From Saccharothrix luteola (GTDB lineage: Bacteria > Actinomycetota > Actinomycetes > Mycobacteriales > Pseudonocardiaceae): a DNA stretch of 64,000 bases. The position numbers and the translations under genes are program-made. The notes beneath the pieces were generated by a model that searched no databases, was not told where the DNA came from, and worked only from the letters and a program-made list of their open reading frames with translations. The stretch lies in NCBI RefSeq assembly GCF_020859565.1, contig NZ_JAJHUO010000041.1, positions 26,781 to 90,780 of the forward strand, in the 5' to 3' direction. Shown here in pieces: positions 26,752 to 34,606 of this stretch. Each line of letters opens with the position of its first letter. The first letter of the stretch is position 1.

Positions 26752-27630
26752 TCAGAACCGCTGCGCAAGGCGGCCTCCGAAGAACCCCTGGGGACGCAGG
26801 ATCAGCGTCACGAACAGCGCGGCGTAGAAGAACGTCTGCGCCCACGTGGTGCCCAGCGGCAGTTGCAGCAGGTTCTGCCCGACGCCCAGCAGCAACGCCG
26901 CGATGGCCGCCCCGCCGACGCTGCCGAGCCCGCCGACCACGATGATCGCCATCAGCGGCCCGATCCAGTGCCAGTGCAGCGACGGGTAGATCGTGGCGTC
27001 CAGCGCCAGCGCGGTCCCGCCGACGGCGGCCGTGGCCAGGCCCAGCCCGAAGCCGTACCCGGCGACCCGGTCGGTGTCCACGCCGAGCAGCCGCGCCGCC
27101 TCGCGGTGCTGCATCGTGGCCCGCAGGGCCTGGCCGAACCGGGTGACCTTGAGCAGCACGTGCAGCCCGGCCAACGTGACCACCGCCAGCCCGAACGCGA
27201 TCAGCTTCACCAGCGCCACGCTCGCGCCGAACAGCTCCAGCCGAGCGCCCGAGTACGACAGCGGCACGCGCCGGTGCGTGCCGCTGAACACCAGTCCCAG
27301 CGCGCCCTCCACCACCAACGCCACCGCGAACGTGAGCAGCACCGACATCATCGTCGCGGTGGCCGGTCGCAACCGGGCCACCAGCAGCCGCTGCACCGCC
27401 ACGCCGAGCGCGAAGAACAACGGCACCGTGGCCACCAGCGACAGCATCGGGTCCAGCCCGGTGCCCGCGGTGAACGCCCACGCCAGGTACGCCGCCAGCA
27501 CCAGGAACGCGGAGTGCGCGATCATCACCACGCGCATCACGCCGAAGTAGAGCGTCAGGCCGGCGGCCAGCAGGGCGTAGAGCCCGCCCATCAGCAAGCC
27601 GAGCACGAGGCTCTGGAAGACGAGGGACAC
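26752..27630 (-). CDS. livH: Branched-chain amino acid/amide ABC transporter permease LivH
   Basis: 292 aa, about eight membrane spans, N-terminus SLVFQSLVLGLLMGGLYALL and the conserved GLGSVGGAAIAALLLG segment before the last helix. Begins six bases after the binding-protein gene. Confidence 0.93.
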   Translation of the reverse strand: MSLVFQSLVLGLLMGGLYALLAAGLTLYFGVMRVVMIAHSAFLVLAAYLAWAFTAGTGLDPMLSLVATVPLFFALGVAVQRLLVARLRPATATMMSVLLTFAVALVVEGALGLVFSGTHRRVPLSYSGARLELFGASVALVKLIAFGLAVVTLAGLHVLLKVTRFGQALRATMQHREAARLLGVDTDRVAGYGFGLGLATAAVGGTALALDATIYPSLHWHWIGPLMAIIVVGGLGSVGGAAIAALLLGVGQNLLQLPLGTTWAQTFFYAALFVTLILRPQGFFGGRLAQRF

Positions 27631-27636
27631 CCGGCC

Positions 27637-28863
27637 TCACCACGCGGGCTTCGGGTAGACCAGCTCGGCTTCCTCCGCCTCGGCGGGCAGCACGATGCGG
27701 ATCTCGCCGCCCACGTACTGCTGGATCAGGTGCGCGCCCTGCGGGCGGCCGGCCGAGTCCCACCGCAGCGGACCGACGACGGTGCGCACCTCGTTGCCGT
27801 GCAGCCAATCGATCATCTTCCGCTGGCACGCCTCGGACGGGTCGGCGCAGCCGGCGGCCGTGACGGCGGCGGCGACGACCTGGCCGGTGGTCCAGGCGTT
27901 GGCCTCGTCCTCGGTGGGCGCGGCGCCGTGCTCGCGGGTGTAGAAGTCCACGAACTCCTTGTTGGACGGGTAGTCCGCCTCGGGCGTGTAGCCGGTCGGG
28001 GACAGGATGCCCTCGGTCTGCGCGCCGATCGCCTTGGGGAACTCGGGGTTGGTGGGCGCGGTGGAGAACGCGGCCAGCTTCGGCTGGTAGTCCAGCTGCC
28101 GCAGGGCCACGATCAGGTTCACCGCGTCCTGGTACTGCGTGCCGCCGACCACGACGTCCGCGCGCGAGTCGGCGATCTTGGCCGCGATCGAGCCGAAGTC
28201 GGTGGTGTTGGGCGGGTACACCTCGTCCACCACGGTCCGGATGCCCGCCGCGGCCAGCTTCTCCTTGAGCCCGTTGGCCGTGCCCTGGGCGAACGGGTCG
28301 TCCATCGCCGCGTACGCCGCCGTCCTCGGCCGGGTGGCCTCGGGCATCGCGATGATCGCCTCGGCCAGGTGGTCGTAGTGGTCCTGCGCGATGGCGGGCG
28401 CGGCGTAGAACAGGTTGTCGAAGCCCTGCTCGAAGACCTCGCGCGCGGCGCCCGCCGGTTCGACGAACAGGAACCCGTAGTCGCGCGCCACCTGCGCGGC
28501 CGGGATGACCAGCCGGGTGGAGAACGGGCCGAAGACGAGGTCGACGCCGTCGGAGTTGATCAGCTTCTCGTAGTCGGCGGCCACCCGGTCGGCGTTGGAC
28601 TGGTCGTCCAGGACGATCAGCTCCACCTGGCGGCCGAGGAGCCCGCCGTTCGCGTTGACGTGCTTCGCCCACGCCTCGTAGCCGCGCTGCACGCCCTTGC
28701 CCGGTTCGGAGAAGTCGCCGGTGAGGGGCAACGAGACGCCGACGCGGATCGGCCCGTCGGCGCCCCCTCCGCCCTCGGCCGGTCGGCCCCCGAAGCACCC
28801 GGAGACCAGCAGCGCCGCGGCCGCGCCGAGGGCGCCGAGCCGGAGCCCGTGAGCGATGTCCAT
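27637..28863 (-). CDS. Liv-type ABC transporter substrate-binding lipoprotein
   Basis: 408 aa. Signal peptide with lipobox LVSGC, glycine-rich tether, then Peripla_BP_6 fold (IRVGVSLPLTGDFSEPGKGV; then LIVLDDQSNADRVAADYEKL). First gene of the liv operon. The ligand cannot be read from sequence; the divergent acyl-CoA dehydrogenase-like gene hints at an acyl or amino-acid-derived substrate, but that is speculative. Confidence 0.92.
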   Translation of the reverse strand: MDIAHGLRLGALGAAAALLVSGCFGGRPAEGGGGADGPIRVGVSLPLTGDFSEPGKGVQRGYEAWAKHVNANGGLLGRQVELIVLDDQSNADRVAADYEKLINSDGVDLVFGPFSTRLVIPAAQVARDYGFLFVEPAGAAREVFEQGFDNLFYAAPAIAQDHYDHLAEAIIAMPEATRPRTAAYAAMDDPFAQGTANGLKEKLAAAGIRTVVDEVYPPNTTDFGSIAAKIADSRADVVVGGTQYQDAVNLIVALRQLDYQPKLAAFSTAPTNPEFPKAIGAQTEGILSPTGYTPEADYPSNKEFVDFYTREHGAAPTEDEANAWTTGQVVAAAVTAAGCADPSEACQRKMIDWLHGNEVRTVVGPLRWDSAGRPQGAHLIQQYVGGEIRIVLPAEAEEAELVYPKPAW

Positions 28864-29440
28864 CGTCCACCCGTCGTCGAGGGATGAGGTAAGCGCTTTC
28901 CGAGCATAGGAAGCCCACGGTGATGTGACAAGGACCGGAATAATTCCACGCGACCCATAATCGTTTCGCGTCGTCGAACCGCCACCGTCCGCAGTTTTTC
29001 ATGAGCAACCCTCATGATGTCCGGCAAATGTCGCAATACTTCCGGACCTCAAATCGAAACGTGCCCACAAAGGCAGATCGGGCCCACGCCGTTACCCACG
29101 GTCACCACTTTTACCCACCGCGCACCATGGTCGACGCCTGGCCACGCGCCGCGATTCCGCAGCCTCTAGGCCGTTCACAGCCAGCGTCGTGACCAGGAGT
29201 GATGCAACCGTAACACTGTATCGATCACCGCCCGTGGCGATCAAGGTCGACGCCTCACACGCGCATTTAACACGCCCGGCGACACGTATCGGCGGAAGCC
29301 CGAAGCGACCTGGTACAACGGTATTGCCGACCCACTCGACCGAGTGTGTGATGGGCGCGAAATCGAGCCAGGCCGCACAACACACCGGGAATCCGTGCTG
29401 CCGGAAAAACCGGCGAAATACCAACATGGGAGAACATCCA
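28864..29440. promoter_or_regulatory. 577-bp divergent intergenic region, AT-richer than its surroundings
   Basis: No convincing gene. The composition falls visibly (runs such as GTTTTTC, GGAATAATTCC) against coding DNA above 70% GC. It holds a perfect inverted repeat at 28999-29017 and must contain the promoters of both the liv operon and the acyl-CoA dehydrogenase-like gene. Confidence 0.6.
28999..29017. promoter_or_regulatory. Inverted repeat TCATGAG-CAACC-CTCATGA
   Basis: Perfect 7-bp arms and 5-base spacer, located 136 bases outside the binding-protein start; candidate operator for an unlinked regulator. Confidence 0.5.
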
Positions 29441-30730
29441 GTGAGCTTCGCCGCCCGGACGACCAGCTACTTCACCACTCCGCAGCACGAGCGGTTGCGC
29501 GCCGAGGTGCGCGCGTTCGCCGAGGCGGAGGTCGCGCCGGCGGTGGCCGGCATGGAGGAGTCCAGAGCCGTCCACGTCGAGTTGTCCCGGCTGATCGCGC
29601 GGCAGGGCTGGCTCGGCGTCACCGTCGAACCGAGGTACGGCGGGATGGGCCTGGGCCACCTGGCCAAGACCATCATCATCGAGGAGCTGTCCCGCGTCAG
29701 CGGCGCGATGGGCGCCATGGTGCAGGCGTCCCAGCTGGGCGTCGCGAAGATCGTGCACTTCGGCGACGAGGAGCAGAAGCGGCACTGGCTGCCGCGGGTG
29801 AGCGACGGCCGGTGCCTGCCGACCATCGCGGTGACCGAGCCGGAGGCGGGCGGGCACGTGCTCGGCATGGCCGCCACCGCCGAGCGCGTGGGCGACGAGT
29901 ACGTCCTCAACGGGCGCAAGGTGTTCGTCGGCAACAGCCACGTCGGCGACCTGCACGGCGTGGTGGTCCGCACCGGGCCGGGCTCGCGCGGCCTGTCCGC
30001 GTTCCTGGTGGAGGCGACCGCGCCGGGCTTCTCGCTGGCGCCGCATCGGCCCGCCCTCGGCCTGCACGGCTTCAGCTTCGGCGAGCTGATCTTCGACGAC
30101 TGCCGCGTGCCTGCGGCGAACCTGCTGGGCGCCGAGGGGGACGGCCTCGCCGTCGCCTACTCGTCCAGCGTCCTGTACGGGCGGCCCAACCTGACCGCCG
30201 TGTCGCTCGGCATCCACCGCGCGATCGTGGAGCAGACGGTCGAGTTCGCGAGCAGCCACCGGCGTTACGGCGAGCCGCTGTCCGAGCTGCCCACCGTGAA
30301 GCAGAAGCTGGGCCAGATGCAGTCGCAGCTGATGACCGCGCGGCTGGCCGCGTACTACGCCGCGCACCTCCTCGACCAGGGCATCCCGTGCGACGCGGAC
30401 CTGATCAGCGCCAAGCTGCTCAACGTCGAGTCCTCTTTGGACTCCGCGCGCACGGCGATGGAGGTGCACGCGGCGTACGGGCTCGACCCCGGCCGCACCG
30501 TCGAGCGCCTGCTGCGCGACGCGAACCACATCTACTCCCCCGCCGGCACGTCGGACATCCAGCGGCTGCGGCTGGCCGAGGTGGCGCTGGGTACCTACCG
30601 GGACCAGTGGTCCGCCCGGCTGTCCGACAAGCTGCGCGCGAGCAGCACCGGGCTGGACCGGATGACGCTCGTGGCGGGCGAGCCGGCGAACCTGCCGATC
30701 GGGCAACCGGCGGTCGCCACGTCGAACTAG
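29441..30730 (+). CDS. Acyl-CoA dehydrogenase-family flavoprotein
   Basis: About 429 aa from GTG 29441, which has GGGAGA 8 bases upstream; ATG 29426 would add five residues. All three ACAD regions are present: N-terminal helical part, beta domain (TIAVTEPEAGG) and C-terminal helices (RYGEPLSELPTVKQKLGQMQ). The usual IYEGT loop that carries the catalytic glutamate in many members reads IYSPAGTSDIQR here, without Glu. It may be a biosynthetic or atypical oxidase-like member rather than a beta-oxidation enzyme. Single gene with a strong terminator. Confidence 0.85.
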   Translation: MSFAARTTSYFTTPQHERLRAEVRAFAEAEVAPAVAGMEESRAVHVELSRLIARQGWLGVTVEPRYGGMGLGHLAKTIIIEELSRVSGAMGAMVQASQLGVAKIVHFGDEEQKRHWLPRVSDGRCLPTIAVTEPEAGGHVLGMAATAERVGDEYVLNGRKVFVGNSHVGDLHGVVVRTGPGSRGLSAFLVEATAPGFSLAPHRPALGLHGFSFGELIFDDCRVPAANLLGAEGDGLAVAYSSSVLYGRPNLTAVSLGIHRAIVEQTVEFASSHRRYGEPLSELPTVKQKLGQMQSQLMTARLAAYYAAHLLDQGIPCDADLISAKLLNVESSLDSARTAMEVHAAYGLDPGRTVERLLRDANHIYSPAGTSDIQRLRLAEVALGTYRDQWSARLSDKLRASSTGLDRMTLVAGEPANLPIGQPAVATSN

Positions 30731-30737
30731 CACCCAA

Positions 30738-30772
30738 GCCCCTCCGGGACGTTCCGCCCGTCCCGGAGGGGC
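30738..30772. terminator. Bidirectional hairpin terminator
   Basis: Perfect stem of about 14 bp (core CCCCTCCGGGACG / CGTCCCGGAGGGG) with a 7-base loop between the convergent acyl-CoA dehydrogenase-like and EamA genes. Confidence 0.85.
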
Positions 30773-30773
30773 C

Positions 30774-31703
30774 CTAGCGCGGCTCGCCCAGCTTCACGGC
30801 CACCACGCCGCCGAGGATCAACGCCCCGCCGGCCAGCTGGACCGGGCCCGGCGCCTCGCCGAGCAGCAGCCACGCGAAGAGCAACGCCATCACGACCTCG
30901 GTCAACGCCACGAACGACGCCAGCCGCGAGCCGAGCCGCCTGGTCGCGGCGATGCCGACGACGTACGCGAGGGCCGCCGTCACCACGCCGAGCGCGAGCA
31001 CCGGCAGCCACCACGCCACGCTGAACCCGTCGAACGCGACCGGCGCGCCCGACACCGCGAACGGGACGATCCCGACCGCGCCCGCCAGCAGCAGCACGAC
31101 GCCGCCCAGCAGCAACCCGCCCGCGGCCAGCACGGTCCCGGGCAGCCCTTCCGCGTCACGCGCGTTGAGCACGAAGTACGCCGCCGCGCCCACCATCGCG
31201 GCCAACGCCCACAGCACGCCGACCACGCTGACGTGCGCGCCGGACACGACGTCGAGCACCAGCAACAGCCCGAGCAGGCCCAGCACGCCGCCGAGCACCG
31301 TCAGCCGGGTCGGCCGCTGGCCGTGCCGCAGCCACAACCAGCCGACCACGGCCACCGGTGCGGTGTACTCGACCAGCAGCGCGACCCCGACCTCCATGTG
31401 CGCGACGGCGTTGAAGAACGCCAGTTGGCAACCCGCCACCGCGACCAGCCCGTAGGCCGTGATCAGCGGGGCGTTGCGGCGCAGCAGGCGCCACCGGCCG
31501 CGCAGCTGCACGACCGCGATCGGCGCCAGCACCACCGCGGCCAGCAGGACGCGCACCGCGACCGCGGCGGCGGAGGACCAGCCCGCGTCCATGAGCCCGC
31601 GCGCCAGCGGCCCGGACAACCCGAAGGACGACGCGGACAGCAGCGCGAACCCCAACCCGGCCCGCAGCCCGCCCACCTGCACGTCATGTGTCATCGTCGC
31701 CAT
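30774..31703 (-). CDS. EamA/DMT-family exporter (RhtA-like)
   Basis: About 309 aa with ten hydrophobic helices and two EamA repeats (LSASSFGLSGPLARGLMDAG; second repeat near ALAYVVGIAATRRLG). Family members export amino acids and other small metabolites. Start at ATG 31703; ATG 31694 is also possible. Divergent from a CGNR regulator with only 39 bp between starts, implying that the regulator controls it. Confidence 0.88.
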   Translation of the reverse strand: MATMTHDVQVGGLRAGLGFALLSASSFGLSGPLARGLMDAGWSSAAAVAVRVLLAAVVLAPIAVVQLRGRWRLLRRNAPLITAYGLVAVAGCQLAFFNAVAHMEVGVALLVEYTAPVAVVGWLWLRHGQRPTRLTVLGGVLGLLGLLLVLDVVSGAHVSVVGVLWALAAMVGAAAYFVLNARDAEGLPGTVLAAGGLLLGGVVLLLAGAVGIVPFAVSGAPVAFDGFSVAWWLPVLALGVVTAALAYVVGIAATRRLGSRLASFVALTEVVMALLFAWLLLGEAPGPVQLAGGALILGGVVAVKLGEPR

Positions 31704-31742
31704 GACCCATGACGCTATGGACCTCGGGAGTAATCTGTCAAC

Positions 31743-32273
31743 ATGCTTTTCACCCATGACACGACCGCGTCGCTCGTCGCCGCGGTCGCCTTGGTGAACT
31801 CGGCCGAGGAGCCGGACACGATGACCGACCAGGCGCAACTGGACGCGTTCTTCGCCGAGCACGGCTACACCGGCTCACGCACGCACGACGCCGCCGAACT
31901 GGAGGCCGTGCGAGCGCTGCGCGGCCCGCTGCGGGGGCTGCTGACCAGCGACCGCGACACCGCCGTCGGGATCGTGAACGACATCCTGGCCAGGCACCGG
32001 GCGGTGCCGCGGCTGGTGCGGCACGACGGTTTCGACTACCACCTGCACGCCACCGACCCCGCGACGCCGCTCGCCGACCGGATCGCCGTCGAGACGGCCA
32101 TGGCGATGGTCGACGTGATCCGCGCCGACGAGATGAGCCGCCTCTCCGTCTGCGCGGACGAGACGTGCGGCGGGCTCGTGCTGGACCTCTCGCGCAACCG
32201 CTCGCGCCGCTACTGCAGCACGACGTGCGGGAACCGGATCGCCGTCGCGGCTTACCGCGCCCGCCGCAACTGA
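31743..32273 (+). CDS. CGNR zinc-finger/ABATE-domain putative transcriptional regulator
   Basis: 176 aa. N-terminal ABATE-like helical domain and a C-terminal CGNR zinc finger with C-x-x-x-x-C then CSTTCGNR (CADETCGGLVLD, CSTTCGNRIAVAAYRARR). The arginine-rich end is likely the DNA contact. Function of the family is inferred from domain content; neighbour exporter is a plausible target. Confidence 0.85.
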   Translation: MLFTHDTTASLVAAVALVNSAEEPDTMTDQAQLDAFFAEHGYTGSRTHDAAELEAVRALRGPLRGLLTSDRDTAVGIVNDILARHRAVPRLVRHDGFDYHLHATDPATPLADRIAVETAMAMVDVIRADEMSRLSVCADETCGGLVLDLSRNRSRRYCSTTCGNRIAVAAYRARRN

Positions 32274-32337
32274 GCCCTTCTCGCACTTCGACCGCGGAGG
32301 AGACGTTCGACCGGACCCAGTGAGCCACATCACTCGA

Positions 32338-32365
32338 TTGGCGGCCTCGCCACCGGACTGATAAT
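32338..32365 (+). promoter_or_regulatory. Putative promoter of the metallophore-like operon
   Basis: TTGGCG at 32338-32343 and GATAAT at 32360-32365 with a 16-base spacer. The -10 element lies inside the Zur-like palindrome, so a bound repressor would block RNA polymerase. Confidence 0.5.
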
Positions 32366-32373
32366 GATTACCA
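32359..32373. promoter_or_regulatory. Zur/Fur-family operator (7-1-7 palindrome)
   Basis: TGATAATGATTACCA: arms TGATAAT and ATTACCA match as inverted repeats at 6 of 7 positions around a central G. It is strikingly AT-rich for this genome and has the form of actinobacterial Zur boxes (TGaaAATGATTTTCA class). It lies 42 bp before the ATP-grasp GTG. Iron control in actinobacteria uses a different 19-bp IdeR/DmdR site, so zinc is favoured. Confidence 0.7.
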
Positions 32374-32415
32374 TTCCCTCAGTCCCGGTCCGACGCCCCT
32401 TTCGGAGGAGCACGC

Positions 32416-33672
32416 GTGGCGCACTTGTTGATGATCGAGAGCTGGGTCGGCGCGATGAGTTCGTTGCTCCCACGGGCGATCCACGAGTCCGGCCACCGGT
32501 TCACCTTCCTCACCCGCGACCTCCAGCACTACCTGCGCTCCGCGCCCGCGCACCCGCACCCGTTGCTGGCGGCGGACAACGTGCTCACCGCCGAGACCAA
32601 CGACGTGCCGTCACTGCTGTCCTATGTGGAACGCGTGCACGGCGTGCTGGCGTTCGACGGCGTGATCTCGTCCTGCGACTACTACCTCTCCACCGTCGCC
32701 TCCGTGGCCGCGCACCTCGGCCTGCCCGGAGCGGACCCGCAGGCCGTCGAACGCGCCTACCGCAAGGACCTCACCCGCGCGACCACCTCGGCCGCGGGCG
32801 TGCCGGGGCCCCGGTTCGCGCTGGCGCGGGACTGGCCCGCGACCGCGAAGGCCGCCGCCGAGCTGGGCTACCCGCTGGTGGTCAAGCCGGTCGACCTGTG
32901 CGCGGGGATGCACGTGCGGGAGGTGGGCGACGAGACCGCGCTGCGCGAGGCGTACCTGGCGCTGGAAGCGTTCCCGGTCAACGCGCGGGGTCAGGAGCGG
33001 GTGCCGACCGTGCTGCTGGAGGAGTTGCTGGTCGGCCCCGAGGTGAGCGTGGAGACGGTGACGGTGGCCGGCACGACCTACGTGATCGGGGTGACCGACA
33101 AGAGCCTGGCCGGGCGGCCGTGGTTCGTGGAGAGCGGCCACATGTTCCCGGCCGCGGTGAGCGACGCCGACCGGGACGCGGCCGTGGACACCGCCGTGAG
33201 CGCGATCGACGCGCTGGGCCTCGACCACGCGGTCGCGCACACGGAGGTCAAGCTGACCGCCGACGGCCCCCGGCTGATCGAGGTCAACCCGCGCCCGGCG
33301 GGCAACCGGATCACGGAGCTGGTGCGCCGCGTGACCGGTGTCGACCTGCCGTCGGTGTTCGCCGAGCTGGCCGTCGGCCGCCGGCCCGACCTGCGGGCCC
33401 GGGAGACGGGTGTGCGCAGCGCCGCCGTCCAGTTCCTGCTGCCGCCGCGGGCAGGGGTCGTGGCGGGGATCGACGGTGTGGAGGCCCTGGCCGCGAACCC
33501 GGAGGTGGTGGACTGGGCCGCGAAGCCCGCCGGCCACCGCGCGGGCGAGCCGACCAGCAACAACAGCTACCTCGGGCACGTCATGGTCACCTCCCCGGAC
33601 ACCAACGCGCGCGCTCGCGCCGAACGCGTCGTCGGCACCCTGGACGTCCGCTACGCGGAGGACATCGCGTGA
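32416..33672 (+). CDS. ATP-grasp carboxylate-amine ligase
   Basis: 418 aa, GTG start with GGAGGAG six bases upstream. ATP-grasp motifs: ATP-binding lysine in GYPLVVKPVDLCAG, the LLEELLVGPEVSVE strand pair, and metal-binding Glu/Asn in LIEVNPRPAGNRI. Closest in type to L-amino acid ligases (BacD/YwfE) that join an acyl phosphate to an amine. Predicted to form an amide bond in a small peptide-like metabolite. First gene of the Zur-box operon; exact substrates unknown. Confidence 0.88.
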   Translation: MAHLLMIESWVGAMSSLLPRAIHESGHRFTFLTRDLQHYLRSAPAHPHPLLAADNVLTAETNDVPSLLSYVERVHGVLAFDGVISSCDYYLSTVASVAAHLGLPGADPQAVERAYRKDLTRATTSAAGVPGPRFALARDWPATAKAAAELGYPLVVKPVDLCAGMHVREVGDETALREAYLALEAFPVNARGQERVPTVLLEELLVGPEVSVETVTVAGTTYVIGVTDKSLAGRPWFVESGHMFPAAVSDADRDAAVDTAVSAIDALGLDHAVAHTEVKLTADGPRLIEVNPRPAGNRITELVRRVTGVDLPSVFAELAVGRRPDLRARETGVRSAAVQFLLPPRAGVVAGIDGVEALAANPEVVDWAAKPAGHRAGEPTSNNSYLGHVMVTSPDTNARARAERVVGTLDVRYAEDIA

Positions 33673-33773
33673 CCGGGCAGGGATTCGCGCGAGCAGACCG
33701 GGCCACGGTCACCGACGGCCCCGACCACCGCGCAACCGGGCGCGCGGGCCGAACGCCGGGAGGCGTGGCGTGA
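33669..33773 (+). CDS. Possible 34-codon ORF coupled at both ends
   Basis: GTG at 33669 overlaps the ATP-grasp stop (GTGA), and the stop at 33771 overlaps the DUF364 start GTG in the same way. The predicted peptide is polar and arginine-rich and resembles nothing known. It bridges the only sizeable gap in the biosynthetic half of the operon; it may serve only for translational coupling, or the reading may be chance. Confidence 0.3.
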   Translation: MTGQGFARADRATVTDGPDHRATGRAGRTPGGVA

Positions 33774-34606
33774 CGGCGCAGGCAGACCGGCGCCCCCTGT
33801 CGGGCGTCACCGAACTGACCGCCCTGGCGCGAGCCGGCGCGTTGGGACCCGACCCGGCCGACTCCCGGGTCAGCGTCGCGTTCACCACGAGGCAGGGCGC
33901 GCGGCACGTGTCACGTGACCAGGTGTACCGCAACACGGTGATCAGCGTCCGGATCGGTGACGCGGTCGGCTCGTGCGCGGTCGAGCCCGATGACGCGGAC
34001 GACGCCGCCGTGACCGACTGCGTCGGCGAGACCGTCGCCGACCTGCTCGCCCACCCCGACACCGCGATCCGCACGGCGGTGCTGGACGCGTACCTCATGC
34101 ACGCCCACCCGCACCACCTCGCCGCCGCGCGGCACGTCGTGATCGGCGCCGGCGACTCGCTGGCCAAGTCGATGACCCGCGCGTCCGCGGTGGTCGACCT
34201 GCTCGACGCCGCACCGGGGCAACGCGTGCTGGTCGTCGGCGTGGTGAACTCGCTGCTGCACCACCTGCGCGCCCGCGGCCTGGAGTACGTGCCCTGCGAC
34301 CTCAAGGGCGGTCGCACGGAGTGGGACGAGCCGATCGTGACCGACGCGCTCGCCGCCGTCGCCGACTGCGACCTCGTGCTGGCCTCCGGCATGACGGTCG
34401 GCAACGGCAGCTTCGAACCGCTGCTGCGCGCGACCACCGCCGCCGATCGGCCGCTGGTGGTGTTCGCCCAGACCGCGAGCGCGATCGTGCCGTGGTTCCT
34501 CGGCTCGGGCGTCACGGCGGTGTCGGCGGAGCCGTACCCGTTCTTCTGGCTGCACGGCGGCCCGACCACGCTGCACCACTACCGCGTCCCGGGACGTGCC
34601 CGGTGA
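33770..34606 (+). CDS. DUF364 (putative heavy-metal chelation, Rossmann-like) protein
   Basis: 278 aa from GTG 33770, with GGGAGG seven bases upstream. An N-terminal DUF4213-like region is followed by the Rossmann-like DUF364 domain (GQRVLVVGVVNSLLHHL; LVLASGMTVGNGSFEPLL; GVTAVSAEPYPFFWL). Pfam describes this family as putative heavy-metal chelation, without proven chemistry. Here it sits between an ATP-grasp ligase and a PLP enzyme, so a metabolite-binding or enzymatic role in metallophore assembly or loading is plausible. Overlaps the next gene by 4 bp. Confidence 0.82.
   Translation: MTAQADRRPLSGVTELTALARAGALGPDPADSRVSVAFTTRQGARHVSRDQVYRNTVISVRIGDAVGSCAVEPDDADDAAVTDCVGETVADLLAHPDTAIRTAVLDAYLMHAHPHHLAAARHVVIGAGDSLAKSMTRASAVVDLLDAAPGQRVLVVGVVNSLLHHLRARGLEYVPCDLKGGRTEWDEPIVTDALAAVADCDLVLASGMTVGNGSFEPLLRATTAADRPLVVFAQTASAIVPWFLGSGVTAVSAEPYPFFWLHGGPTTLHHYRVPGRAR

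Noticed and set aside
32359..32373. Iron (IdeR/DmdR) box
   Set aside because: Actinobacterial iron boxes are 19-bp TTAGGTTAGGCTAACCTAA-like sites; this 7-1-7 AT-rich palindrome fits the Fur/Zur family instead.
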